From the NCBI RefSeq assembly GCF_024347375.1, contig NZ_AP025470.1, forward strand, positions 2,294,001 through 2,358,000: a stretch of DNA of 64,000 nt. Direction: 5' to 3'. Positions 11,182 through 20,202 of this stretch are shown piece by piece; within the stretch, counting starts at the first letter, position 1, and every line of letters starts with the position of its first letter. The notes beneath the pieces were generated by a model. It was given only the letters and a program-made list of their open reading frames with translations. It was not told the origin of the DNA and ran no database searches. The stretch comes from Vibrio coralliirubri. GTDB taxonomy: Bacteria; Pseudomonadota; Gammaproteobacteria; Enterobacterales; Vibrionaceae. A program made the position numbers and the translations under genes.

Positions 11182-11358
11182 AGATTTGACGTCACTAATT
11201 TGGCACTTAGCCTGTTAGGGACATGCGCAACATACAGTTCAAATAATCCGAACAATTAACATCCGTAAAAAACAAATTACTGAAGATGTTAAATAGAGAG
11301 TCTGATGTCTAAATTAGAATCAAGACATTGAGTTAATTATCAGAAGGTTAATGTTTTA
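11182..11358. promoter_or_regulatory. Divergent promoter region between giant repeat gene and duplicated HTH gene
   Basis: This 177 bp AT-rich spacer must hold the promoters of both divergent genes. No clear operator palindrome was seen by eye. The HTH product encoded at its right edge is a natural candidate to bind here, which is inference. Confidence 0.45.
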
Positions 11359-13218
11359 ATGAGTGAGTTTTCACAGTTGTTACGTAACTTCAGAAAGGAA
11401 CTTCAATTTACGCAAACAGAGTTTGCAACCTACTTAAATCAGCTGGACGATGAGTTTAATGCGGTTGACGTCGTAACGATAAATCGTTGGGAAAACAGTA
11501 AGGTAAAGCCTAGTACATACAAAGCACTCAAGATATTACAGTACCTTGGCGGAGATTTGTTTGAGACAATAAAGAGCTTTAATTCCGAACAAAAAGACAC
11601 GTTAATCGAACTGTTTTTAAACGAATCCTATGGCTCATTTCAAAGTAGAATTTCAGCTCTATCAGGCCTGAATCAACAACAAGGCAAACGCAACTTTAAG
11701 TCACTGCCTTTAATGTCAGAGCCGTGTGACACTGGCGTTATCGACAGAATCAAACTACTTTCTAAATTCACAAAAGTCGATATATCGCCACTGGACCAAA
11801 TTGATTTATATCTCTACTACTGTGAGAAAAAAGCACATGGTCACAAGCTGATCAATGTAGATGGCGACATTGTGAGTCACAACGTAGGCTTTTTCTTTGA
11901 AGACCATCAATTTGAGACATTAAAAACTCAAGAGCTAGATCTAAGAATGGCCTGCTCTTTAAATTCAAGCAAAAGCATAAATTATTTTAATATAAGCTCA
12001 CACTCAGAGACAAAAGATCATGTTATTGAGCATATAGTTTCAGATATACAGTTACTTTCTCAGAACAAAAACATTAAAAGATATTCTGTTTTAGTAAAAG
12101 ACCCCAATATGATGAGACTCTTGAAGAGTGTGGGGTTTGAAGTATTTAAATTTTCAGAACCTTCTGCTAAAAAATGTAATATCATGTTCAAAAATAAACA
12201 TTATAGCTACTGTATATTAACGATTGATAAAATAGACTATCTGACGAATCGGAACGTAATGTCACTAATCAAAGATGAATATTCTACCATGATGAAATTT
12301 CCGCAATTACTGCGCGAAGCGCGCAAGAAATTGAAGTTAACGCAAAAGGATTTTGCGGCATACATTAATCACTTAGATGATGAATTCAGCTCTGTAGATG
12401 TCGTAACGATAAATCGATGGGAAAATAGCAAAGTAAAACCAAGTAATTACAAAGCCCTAAAGCTATTGGACTGCCTTGGGCTAGACTTGTATACAACGTT
12501 GAAATCCTTTGATTCAGAAGATAACGAAGACAGTGCACTACTTGAAGACTTCCTTCGTGAGAGGTTCTTTTCGTTTCAAAGCCGAATATCGTCTATCACT
12601 AAAGGGGAAATAGAAGAAGGCTGCGACTGTCAGATCATGCCACTAATGACAGATCAGAATGACAAAGCAGTAATAGATAGAATAAAGCTGATTTCGCAAT
12701 ATACAAAGATGGATCCTTCAGCCCTTGATACTATCGATCTGTTTCTCTATTGCAGTGAAAAAAAGGCGCATGGCAGAAAAATGGTCGATGTAAATGGCGA
12801 TATTGTTAGTCATAGCCTAGGTTTTTTCTTCAACGAAGAGGTATTCGAGCAATACCAAAATAAGCATCTACATATTAAGCAAGCTTGCTCTTTAGATTCT
12901 AACCAGAACTTAAATTACATTGTGGTTAGCGGTCACTCTGAGAAGCGCGAACAATCTGTTGCGAACTTGATTTCCGATATGAAGCTTCTTGCAAGAAATA
13001 CTAAGATTAAAAAATATTCCATGATCATTAAGAACCCAAGTGCATTAGAACTTATGAAGAACATCGGATTTGAAATATGGAAGTTTTCAGAACCAACTGA
13101 AGAAAAGTCGAACATTACTTTCAAAAACAAAAACTACCGCTATTGCGTACTGACTATCGACAAGATCGAATTACTGAGTAACAAGAATGTTATCGCATTT
13201 ATTAATAAATATGGTTAA
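11359..13218 (+). CDS. Head-to-tail duplicated HTH (XRE-like) protein, 619 aa
   Basis: One open frame encodes two copies of a protein of about 310 residues. Copy 1 is residues 1-311; copy 2 begins at the Met-Met at 311-312 (DNA 12289-12294). Each copy starts with a helix-turn-helix segment of about 70 residues (QLLR..RK.L..TQ..FA.Y.N.LDDEF, then VVTINRWENSKVKPS). About 50 of 71 positions in this segment are identical between copies. Each copy then has a region with KKAHG, GDIVSH and GFFF motifs and a segment like .N.K.YS...K.P....L...GFE, which loosely recalls a GNAT acyltransferase fold. No family is recognised with confidence for that part. The gene is visibly more AT-rich than its neighbours, suggesting transfer. 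It lies divergent from the giant repeat gene and may regulate it. A second, separate translation start at 12289 cannot be excluded. Confidence 0.85.
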   Translation: MSEFSQLLRNFRKELQFTQTEFATYLNQLDDEFNAVDVVTINRWENSKVKPSTYKALKILQYLGGDLFETIKSFNSEQKDTLIELFLNESYGSFQSRISALSGLNQQQGKRNFKSLPLMSEPCDTGVIDRIKLLSKFTKVDISPLDQIDLYLYYCEKKAHGHKLINVDGDIVSHNVGFFFEDHQFETLKTQELDLRMACSLNSSKSINYFNISSHSETKDHVIEHIVSDIQLLSQNKNIKRYSVLVKDPNMMRLLKSVGFEVFKFSEPSAKKCNIMFKNKHYSYCILTIDKIDYLTNRNVMSLIKDEYSTMMKFPQLLREARKKLKLTQKDFAAYINHLDDEFSSVDVVTINRWENSKVKPSNYKALKLLDCLGLDLYTTLKSFDSEDNEDSALLEDFLRERFFSFQSRISSITKGEIEEGCDCQIMPLMTDQNDKAVIDRIKLISQYTKMDPSALDTIDLFLYCSEKKAHGRKMVDVNGDIVSHSLGFFFNEEVFEQYQNKHLHIKQACSLDSNQNLNYIVVSGHSEKREQSVANLISDMKLLARNTKIKKYSMIIKNPSALELMKNIGFEIWKFSEPTEEKSNITFKNKNYRYCVLTIDKIELLSNKNVIAFINKYG

Positions 13219-13243
13219 CGACTCAGGTTTACTGGATATAAAC

Positions 13244-13269
13244 AGCCACCAAGCAATAGGTGGCTTTTA
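13244..13269 (+). terminator. Rho-independent terminator of the duplicated HTH gene
   Basis: A stem of AGCCACC and GGTGGCT with an 8-base loop is followed by TTTAA, 25 bp after the stop codon. Confidence 0.7.
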
Positions 13270-13356
13270 AATTCTTCGAGAGGCTACCCAATAGTAATCG
13301 GGTGAATAAGTCAATTAGCCAGATATACGACTAGCGGTATTCATACAGACAAACAC

Positions 13357-13860
13357 CTAAGGCAATTGCATCTGTATCTCAGATAGCACCTCATCTAACC
13401 CCTCACCTAGTGCTTCAACGAGTGCTTCATAACCTGCTTCTTTCAAAGGTACTTTTGATTCGAAATCGGCACGTGCAAGCTCTGAGCCTTGCTCGCTCAA
13501 TACCCAAGTTCCTTTCACTTCTGCGTTTCCGGTATAAGAGCCATTGAACTGCTCAAAGGTTATCGTCAACTCTCTTTCGGGCTCTCCTGATGTATCAGAA
13601 ATATTGACCCGCTCTTCAAGCAGCCCTTCAAGGTTTTCAGCCCAAACGTGTTTACGCGCAGACACCAATTCATTTTCAGACTTGCGATACGCAATCCCTA
13701 TTGTGTCGAGATAGTCTGGTAACTCCACTCTCGTTTTAATCTTAAAGATCGGTTTATCTAGCGTACTTTCTGGCAAGAGATACGCGTTAGTGCCATCAGT
13801 AGGCGTTGAACACCCTAAAAGCCCGAAGAGCACGATAAGTGATATAAATAGCTTTCTCAT
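13357..13860 (-). CDS. pqiC: PqiC lipoprotein of the Pqi lipid-transport system
   Basis: The protein has 167 residues and a lipoprotein signal peptide with lipobox LLGC (Cys17), so it should be anchored in the outer membrane. Length and position match PqiC (YmbA/DUF330 family), the outer-membrane component that docks with the PqiB needle. The start ATG at 13860 overlaps the pqiB stop by one base (TAATG), indicating translational coupling. It is the last gene of pqiABC. Identification rests partly on context because this family is poorly conserved. Confidence 0.85.
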   Translation of the reverse strand: MRKLFISLIVLFGLLGCSTPTDGTNAYLLPESTLDKPIFKIKTRVELPDYLDTIGIAYRKSENELVSARKHVWAENLEGLLEERVNISDTSGEPERELTITFEQFNGSYTGNAEVKGTWVLSEQGSELARADFESKVPLKEAGYEALVEALGEGLDEVLSEIQMQLP

Positions 13861-15485
13861 TATTCCACTCCCTTAACTGGAATCGGGTCTTCTTCTACTT
13901 CGCTACCGAACACCAGCGCATTCGGTTTATCGTTCAGCACTTTAATCAATGGGCGAAGCTCTTTTAACACATGTTCTAACTCTTCAGATGCGCTGATCAA
14001 TTGCTTGTAGGCGTCTGAATCATCGTCGTAGCTCTCTAATGTCGTCTCAAGTTGCTTCATCGTTTCACTGAGATCCTTTGGTAACGCTTTTGCGCCCTCA
14101 CTATCCAGCAGTTCATCCATACTCTTTAAGGTGCTATCTAACGAAGCAAGCGAGCCATTTAAGTTGGCCACAGTCGCATCTAGCGGTAACTCGTTAATCT
14201 TGGTTAAGAAGTCTGTGATCTGCTTTTGAATCTCGGTCAAGCCACCAGCCACAACAGGGAAGACAGGATAACCATCAAACTCTCTTGGCTCGTACGGGTC
14301 TTCGTCTTCATAGAAGTTTATGTCGACAAACAATGCGCCTGTAAGCAAGTTACCCGTCTTCAGAGTCGCTCTTAAACCTTCTCCCATTTGAAGGTCGACT
14401 CGTTTGGCAAAGCTTTCAGCATTCACAGCCTTAAATACTTCTGAAACTCGTTCTATCTCCAGCTTGATTAAGATGGGAATGCGATTCGAGACTTTGCCGT
14501 CTTTGTCCATGCGAATCTGTAACGGCACTGTATCCACTGTACCTATTCGAACGCCACGATACTCCACAGGCGCGCCCTTCTTTAGACCTCTGACTGACTC
14601 TTCAAACAACAATACGTAATCAATAGAAGTGGTGTATTTACCTTGTAAAACTGCGTCATAATTATCGTAAAGTGTATATTCTTGTAAGTTCTCTTTGATC
14701 TGCTGTCCCGGCTGAATGCTCTCTGCCACATCAAAACTCACGCCGCCCGTTATTATGCTTTCTATCGATGCGAAGTTTACGTCGAGGCCATTCGCACCAA
14801 ACTTCACATCAATCCCAGAGGACAACCAAAACTGAGTTTTCTCGAAGATCAGCCCGTCATAAGGCGCGAAAATAAACAGTTGGTATTTACCCACTTTATT
14901 CTCGTAATCGAAACTTGTTTTCTCGACACGTCCAACAACAAAGCCATGATGTAATACAGGTTCGCCAACGTTCAGTTGATTCGCTTTATGGTGCGATAAC
15001 ACCACACGAATGCCTTTGGTGTCTGGCCCTGCGACGGGTGGCGTGTCTAACACATCAAACTTCAATTGAGATTCACTGGATTTCCCTGGCTTCAACTCGA
15101 TGTATGAGCCAGACAAAATGGTTTCTAACCCGCTGATTCCATCAGTACCAATGTGTGGCTCAACCACCCAAAATTGAGTCTCAGTATTGATCATGCGAGC
15201 GGCTTTCTTGTCTATTTGAGCTTTGGCGATGATGTATTCATAATCTTCACTTAACGCCACGTCTGTGATGGTCCCAACGTGCACGTTCTTAGATTTGATC
15301 GCCGTTTTCCCTGCTTCTATCCCAGAAGCATCTGGCAAGATCAGGGTGATCTCAGGTCCACGATTGTTGAAGTACTGGAACAGCATCCAACACCCGACCA
15401 GTACCGCAATGACCGGCACAATCCAGACTGGAGACAGTTCGCTTTTTTTTGATACTTTCGCATCTGAAGTAGTTTGCTTTTCCAT
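13860..15485 (-). CDS. pqiB: PqiB, MCE-domain intermembrane transport protein
   Basis: The protein has 541 residues: one N-terminal membrane helix (about 20-40, PVWIVPVIAVLVG), then three MCE repeats with the typical GI..GKTAIK-type motifs, and a C-terminal helical or coiled-coil part (about 440-525). PqiB proteins form a periplasm-spanning hexameric tube that moves lipids between the membranes. The open frame extends to a GTG at 15494, but the ATG at 15485 has GAGGTG eight bases upstream, and that motif overlaps the GTG, so the ATG is the better start. It lies 24 bp downstream of pqiA and overlaps pqiC by one base. Confidence 0.92.
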   Translation of the reverse strand: MEKQTTSDAKVSKKSELSPVWIVPVIAVLVGCWMLFQYFNNRGPEITLILPDASGIEAGKTAIKSKNVHVGTITDVALSEDYEYIIAKAQIDKKAARMINTETQFWVVEPHIGTDGISGLETILSGSYIELKPGKSSESQLKFDVLDTPPVAGPDTKGIRVVLSHHKANQLNVGEPVLHHGFVVGRVEKTSFDYENKVGKYQLFIFAPYDGLIFEKTQFWLSSGIDVKFGANGLDVNFASIESIITGGVSFDVAESIQPGQQIKENLQEYTLYDNYDAVLQGKYTTSIDYVLLFEESVRGLKKGAPVEYRGVRIGTVDTVPLQIRMDKDGKVSNRIPILIKLEIERVSEVFKAVNAESFAKRVDLQMGEGLRATLKTGNLLTGALFVDINFYEDEDPYEPREFDGYPVFPVVAGGLTEIQKQITDFLTKINELPLDATVANLNGSLASLDSTLKSMDELLDSEGAKALPKDLSETMKQLETTLESYDDDSDAYKQLISASEELEHVLKELRPLIKVLNDKPNALVFGSEVEEDPIPVKGVE

Positions 15486-15509
15486 ATGTCCCACACCTCT
15501 TTGGGGAGA

Positions 15510-16757
15510 TTACTTCCATATAATCCGAGAATCGAAAATCATCGCCGACAACATCGTAAAGATAACAACCGACGCAAATGACAGTGCCGCAGGCCCAGGG
15601 TAAATAGCCATCACACCATCGAGCTGAACCAAGGCAACAAGAATCGCGACGACAAAAATATCTATCATCGACCAACGGCCAATAAATTCGGTGATGCGGT
15701 AGAGCTTAAGATAGCGACTCGCCCTTTGATTGGTGAGCCCATGTACCCTTTTTGCATTCCAGTACAGATAGGCCAAGGCAAACATCTTTGCCATTGGGAT
15801 GAAAACACTCGCGATAAGAATAATAAGTGCCACGGGGTATGACCCCATATTCCAAAGCAAGATCACCCCTTCCATGATGGTGGATCCTTCACTCGTCCCG
15901 AACGCAGACGTATACATCATTGGGTATAGGTTTGCTGGAATATAGAAAACGACAGAGGTGAACAACAGCGCCCACGCTATTTGCAGATTTTTTATTGGTT
16001 CAAATCGATGTAAATGTGTGTGGCAGCGCGAGCAATGATGAGTAGCCTCACTGTAGCTGTGCACTTGACCGCAAATATGGCAAGCAAGGTGCTGCTTTTT
16101 CTGAAAGGTACTACCAACCGTTTGTTCTTGTGCGTTTTTAGTTGGAACTAAGCGATCCCATAACCAATCAAAATCAACCAATGAAATCGTCTTCACCACC
16201 AACATGGCGTAGATACAAAATGCCCAAAATGATATCCCCATCGATACATCGGCTAATGCTGCTATCTTGATTAAGCTGACCAATACGCCGATCAAAAACA
16301 CATCGACCATCAACCAAGGCTTTGCCCAACTTAATGACTTCAACGCCAAAAAGGTGAATCGGTTAGCCGCATAATGAATGTGCTTCTTTCTGTCTACCAG
16401 TAGATAAAACCAGAGAGAAAGCACCAAAAAATAGGCAGGCAAAAGAATCACGGCAAGAAAAAGTAATATAGCAATCAGGCTGTTATCCATTCGATTCATC
16501 ATATCAACAGCTTGATACAAAGTGATTTGCTGGCTAATTCCCTGAACGCTGAAAGACATATACGGGAATGTCAGGCTCATGATTAAAGCAATAAGGCTAG
16601 CCGACGCATAAGCCATCACACCCTGCTCTTTATGATGCCCGAGGCTCGATAAGGTGTGAGAACATCTCGGGCAAGAAGCTTCACTGCCCGCAGACAGTTC
16701 TTCAAACTGACTAACCAGCCCGCATTCGTGGCATGACTTGGTAAAGCGCTCTGGCAA
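15510..16757 (-). CDS. pqiA: PqiA, inner-membrane protein of the Pqi system
   Basis: The protein has 415 residues in two similar halves. Each half starts with a zinc-ribbon-like CxxC pair (CHECG...CPRC near residues 9-33, and CHICG...CSRC near 225-247) followed by four hydrophobic helices. This is the full-length PqiA layout. The start is a TTG at 16757 preceded by AGGGGA five to six bases upstream; the next in-frame ATG would remove the first zinc ribbon, so TTG is preferred. PqiA sits in the inner membrane and is thought to feed lipids to PqiB. First gene of pqiABC. Confidence 0.93.
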   Translation of the reverse strand: MPERFTKSCHECGLVSQFEELSAGSEASCPRCSHTLSSLGHHKEQGVMAYASASLIALIMSLTFPYMSFSVQGISQQITLYQAVDMMNRMDNSLIAILLFLAVILLPAYFLVLSLWFYLLVDRKKHIHYAANRFTFLALKSLSWAKPWLMVDVFLIGVLVSLIKIAALADVSMGISFWAFCIYAMLVVKTISLVDFDWLWDRLVPTKNAQEQTVGSTFQKKQHLACHICGQVHSYSEATHHCSRCHTHLHRFEPIKNLQIAWALLFTSVVFYIPANLYPMMYTSAFGTSEGSTIMEGVILLWNMGSYPVALIILIASVFIPMAKMFALAYLYWNAKRVHGLTNQRASRYLKLYRITEFIGRWSMIDIFVVAILVALVQLDGVMAIYPGPAALSFASVVIFTMLSAMIFDSRIIWK

Positions 16758-16883
16758 TGACGTCCCCTTTTAGTCTTTATAAGCAACTAGACACTCTAGG
16801 TAAATATAAGTAAGGGTTGAGTTTTTTGCCAATATGCACCGAATTAAACGCGCACGATATACTAGAAATGAGAGGTAGAAAGT

Positions 16884-16916
16884 AAAAGGGGATGACCAAC
16901 TGGCTATCCCCTTTTT
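16884..16916 (-). terminator. Terminator of the alginate lyase gene
   Basis: Inverted repeat AAAAGGGGAT ... ATCCCCTTTT with T-rich flanks, about 70 bp after the lyase stop. It is symmetrical enough to work on either strand. Confidence 0.65.
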
Positions 16917-16985
16917 AATCATTGAACGAATACAAACCGCAACGAGTAAACTGGCTGCCGTAGCTACGCACTATTTATAGCGTGA

Positions 16986-18380
16986 TCAGTTGTGATTGTT
17001 GTCTAACTGATAGAAAGTCACTTGCGCATAATCACTGTCGTCACTTGAGTTGTCTTGCAAGTAGATACCCGCTTTAAAGTACATGTAGTTATCCGCATCA
17101 TCATAACCGCTGTTACTCATATCCACTTCTTTTGCCGCCAACTCTGAGCCATTTTGACTAATGGTCGTAATCAACTTGTCACCTTCAACAACAATCGAAT
17201 ACGAGAAGGTTTCATCGAGTGCAATACCGTCACTTGGGTTGCTAGTGCTGTTTAAGTCACCGTCAGACGTCACCATGTTACCTAATAGATTATGCCAAGT
17301 TTCATCGCCACCGCTCGAGTTCGAGGTTTCATGAGCAAAGTAGATTGCGCCTTTGTCGTTACCTGGCAGTTTATGGTAGTACAGGCGAATAGGTTCGTTT
17401 TTCTCGGCATGGATCTGGCCAATCACGATTCGACCCACTTGTTCAGTGTTCGAAGTCGTTGTCGTCACATGATTGATAGCTAACGTCGCATTTAACGTCC
17501 CGTCGATACCACCAAAGTCCGACTGGTCACTCGATGGAATAGACGAAAACGCCCAGTTATTGTCTTTACCCGAAGTGGAGTAAGAGGTATCACCGCGACG
17601 AAGCATTTCTCTTAATTCAGTACGAACATATTTTGTTCCGCTAGATGTGGTCACGCCTTCGACTGGCGTGTAAAACACTAAGCCACCATCACTACCGGTA
17701 TAGAAGAATTGGTCTTCATAACCCGCATCTAGCGTGTTCTCTTTGATAGAAGTCGCGTAGCCGTCACCCTCATCAACGGGAATGCTCACATACCAGTCCA
17801 GTAAGTCGAAGTTACCTGACGGCGGTAGGTTTGGATCGAGTCCATAGTCAGGGCTATCATTGCCACTGATTTCGACTTCAGTAATATTCGTCCAAACACT
17901 TTCCGCACTGTTTTCAAAGACTTTGATACGAACCCAACGAGCTTGAACATCCGTCACATCGTAGGTTTCAAAACCAGATGTGCTGCCACTACTATATCCA
18001 TAATAAACCTTGTCCCAACTGCTTGAACTTTCATCAGCTAGCGCTCTGATCTCGAACTTATAAGTTTGCTCTTCGCCTTTACCCCAAGCTATCGCGACGT
18101 CTTGAACATTTTGTACCGAGCCTAGGTCGAGCACTAAATTGACAGGCGCATTCTGAGCAGCCCAACGTGATGACCAATCAGTGCTTCCATCAATCGTATT
18201 CGATGCTGGGTAAGAGTTGTGCGCTCCGCCCCAGTCTGATGCGGATTGAATGTTCAGTGTTTCAGCCGATACGCCATAAGTAGCCATAGCTAAAAGAACC
18301 GTACACGACAATTGTTTGTAAGGTTTAAATTGGTGAGTTCGAGGTTTGCAAGAGGTGTGTTTGCAAGGTTTAAAAGTCAT
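16986..18380 (-). CDS. Secreted alginate lyase, CBM32 plus PL7
   Basis: A leader (about residues 1-39, ending GVSA) is followed by a CBM32/F5-8C discoidin-type domain (about 40-170: NTIDGSTDWSSRW, LDLGSVQNV, ARWVRIKVFE, ITEVEISG). A PL7 catalytic domain fills about 185-464. The three PL7 signatures are present: RTELREML, QIH and YFKAGIY. The QIH form is generally linked to guluronate-containing substrate. It should cleave alginate by beta-elimination outside the cell or in the periplasm, with the CBM binding polysaccharide. The open frame extends upstream to a GTG at 18404, but the ATG at 18380 has GGAG at good spacing. The leader has an unusually long, basic n-region. It stands alone, with no other alginate genes nearby. 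Confidence 0.92.
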   Translation of the reverse strand: MTFKPCKHTSCKPRTHQFKPYKQLSCTVLLAMATYGVSAETLNIQSASDWGGAHNSYPASNTIDGSTDWSSRWAAQNAPVNLVLDLGSVQNVQDVAIAWGKGEEQTYKFEIRALADESSSSWDKVYYGYSSGSTSGFETYDVTDVQARWVRIKVFENSAESVWTNITEVEISGNDSPDYGLDPNLPPSGNFDLLDWYVSIPVDEGDGYATSIKENTLDAGYEDQFFYTGSDGGLVFYTPVEGVTTSSGTKYVRTELREMLRRGDTSYSTSGKDNNWAFSSIPSSDQSDFGGIDGTLNATLAINHVTTTTSNTEQVGRIVIGQIHAEKNEPIRLYYHKLPGNDKGAIYFAHETSNSSGGDETWHNLLGNMVTSDGDLNSTSNPSDGIALDETFSYSIVVEGDKLITTISQNGSELAAKEVDMSNSGYDDADNYMYFKAGIYLQDNSSDDSDYAQVTFYQLDNNHN

Positions 18381-18595
18381 ACAAGTCTCCATGATATATT
18401 TCACGTATATTATTTATTCCATATTTTGTAGGGTGTTACCGAAGTAACGAGAACCACTATAGGACAATATTTGTACGACAAGTTGAACAAACATCACGAT
18501 CATGAATTATTATATTACAAATAAATAACTATGTGACATGAACCATTCTTATACCAAACACATCATCTAATAAGACGGCAATATAACGAGAAGCT

Positions 18596-19462
18596 TTAAA
18601 CCAAATTCCACTTAAGCTTTTCTTCCAACGCTTGGATACACAGCTTGATGGCGATAGGCGTATTAGAAGCGAATGGGTTTAGCGCATAAACCGTGTTAGT
18701 CGGTAGTTGGAAGCTTGGCATTATGTCGACAACTTCATTGGATAACTGAGAGAGGTAGAAGTCTGGAATCACACCGATACCAACGCCAGATTTGATCAAG
18801 GCAAGACAGCTGTGAAAAGAGTTAGTGGTGCAGCTTGCTTGTTGCTGGTAAACGAAGTCTGGTTCAGTTTGAGACGTAAAGTAATGAGAGATCTGCTTCC
18901 CCTGCCACGAGTTAGCGATATAAGGGATAGAATCAAGTTCGCGTTCACGCATGCTTTCAACGCCACACAACACATCTTTAAATTCACCCAAGCGTTTCTG
19001 TTTGAGGTTACTGTCACGAGAGCTGCCCACTCGTACCGCAAGATCAATATCGTGCTCCATGAAGTCTATATGTTGATCGTCGCTGATCAGTTCTGGCTTT
19101 AGCTTCGGATATTGCTTCATCAGATCCGCAATAACAGGCGCTACCAATAAATCCATCAACGCATTCGGAGCTGTGATACGAATCCGGCCTTGTGGCTCTT
19201 CTAATTCGGCTTTTGCCATATCCCAAGCCGATTCAGCGATCACATTGATGTCTTTGCAACTCAAATAAAAGCGCTCACCCATGCTTGTCAGAGTTTGTCT
19301 TCGTGTTGTGCGTTTAAGGAGAGAGGCGCCTAACTCTTGTTCTAGAATTTTGAGATGTTGACTGACAACAGATTTAGACAACTCTAACTTTTCAGCCGCA
19401 GCCGAGACTGAACCCTGCTCTACGATATGAGCGAAAATCGACATCTGCTTTAGCTTACTCAT
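18596..19462 (-). CDS. LysR-family transcriptional regulator
   Basis: The protein has 288 residues. The N-terminal winged helix (about 1-60) has the LysR pattern F..IVEQGSVSAAAEKLELSKSVVSQHLKILEQELG, and a periplasmic-binding-like effector domain follows (about 88-288). It belongs to the CrgA-like group by its RRQTLTSMGERFY segment. It is divergent from the SnoaL-like gene with about 140 bp between starts, so that gene is its most likely target, as is usual for LysR proteins. The ligand cannot be predicted. Confidence 0.9.
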   Translation of the reverse strand: MSKLKQMSIFAHIVEQGSVSAAAEKLELSKSVVSQHLKILEQELGASLLKRTTRRQTLTSMGERFYLSCKDINVIAESAWDMAKAELEEPQGRIRITAPNALMDLLVAPVIADLMKQYPKLKPELISDDQHIDFMEHDIDLAVRVGSSRDSNLKQKRLGEFKDVLCGVESMRERELDSIPYIANSWQGKQISHYFTSQTEPDFVYQQQASCTTNSFHSCLALIKSGVGIGVIPDFYLSQLSNEVVDIMPSFQLPTNTVYALNPFASNTPIAIKLCIQALEEKLKWNLV

Positions 19463-19603
19463 CTTATTGTTCTCTTTTTACAAACAGTATTTTCTATTAT
19501 CTCTGTTTTTCAAATCAATTTCCAAGACTAAACTCTATTCAACTTATCGAGATACCAAATCAAAAAGACAGTGCTCGAAACAAGACTGTTATGGAGAAAG
19601 ACA

Positions 19604-19978
19604 ATGTTAGACAACCAAATTTTAGAAGCATGTAAGCAAGGGATTAACGCGTGGCAAAAAGCTTTCAACAGCCAAGATGCGAAAGGTTGTGCCGATCAAT
19701 ATACTGAAAGCTGTGTAATGGAAGCGCGTCCATTTGGTACTTTTGAAGGTCGTGAAGCGATTCAAGCATTTTGGCAAAACATCATCGACCAAGGTTTCAA
19801 AGACGTTGATTACACCGATGTTAAATGGGAAGAGCACCCAGACGGCGGTTACATTCTTACCGCTAGCTGGACAATGAACAAAGCGTTTGGCGTTGTACAT
19901 CGTGAACACTGGGCACTTGAAGCCGATGGCTGCGCTCGCTTAGTCAGCGACGACTTCGAAGTTCAAGGCGAACGCTAG
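19604..19978 (+). CDS. SnoaL-like (NTF2-fold) small protein
   Basis: The protein has 124 residues with the pattern of SnoaL/ketosteroid-isomerase-like proteins: helix with W..AFNSQDAKGCADQYTESC, then EGREAIQAFWQNIIDQG, then beta strands. The open frame reaches a GTG at 19571, but the ATG at 19604 follows GGAGAAAG and is chosen. Members are small enzymes or binding proteins; the substrate here is unknown. Divergent LysR gene upstream. Confidence 0.8.
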   Translation: MLDNQILEACKQGINAWQKAFNSQDAKGCADQYTESCVMEARPFGTFEGREAIQAFWQNIIDQGFKDVDYTDVKWEEHPDGGYILTASWTMNKAFGVVHREHWALEADGCARLVSDDFEVQGER

Positions 19979-19991
19979 AGCTATAACTAGA

Positions 19992-20026
19992 AGCTCAAAG
20001 CTCAAAGCTCAAAGCTCAAAGCTCAA
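19992..20026 (+). repeat. Five perfect tandem copies of a 7 bp unit (AGCTCAA)
   Basis: Located 13 bp after the SnoaL-like stop and just before its terminator. Five identical copies suggest slipped-strand expansion. It lies outside coding sequence. Confidence 0.9.
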
Positions 20027-20044
20027 AAATGAAACAGAAAACAA

Positions 20045-20076
20045 AAAGCCAGCAATCCAAATGGACCGCTGGCTTT
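20045..20076 (+). terminator. Terminator after SnoaL-like gene
   Basis: Stem AAAGCCAGC and GCTGGCTTT with a 14-base loop. The T-run is short, so it may also work in the other direction. Confidence 0.6.
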
Positions 20077-20202
20077 ATAATGTTCACTCTTGTCGCTATT
20101 TCACTGCATTTGAAAGTGATTGAGTGACTCTACACAATCACTCAACACGCTCATCATTTCAAATCAAAATGTCTGGTAAGACAGAGCAAATACAAGTCAA
20201 AG

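Noticed and set aside
19992..20026. CRISPR array
   Set aside because: The unit is only 7 bp with no spacers and no cas genes nearby.
20120..20145. Terminator hairpin (TTGAGTGA / TCACTCAA) after proX
   Set aside because: The stem is short and has no T-tract on the minus strand, so I do not list it as a terminator.
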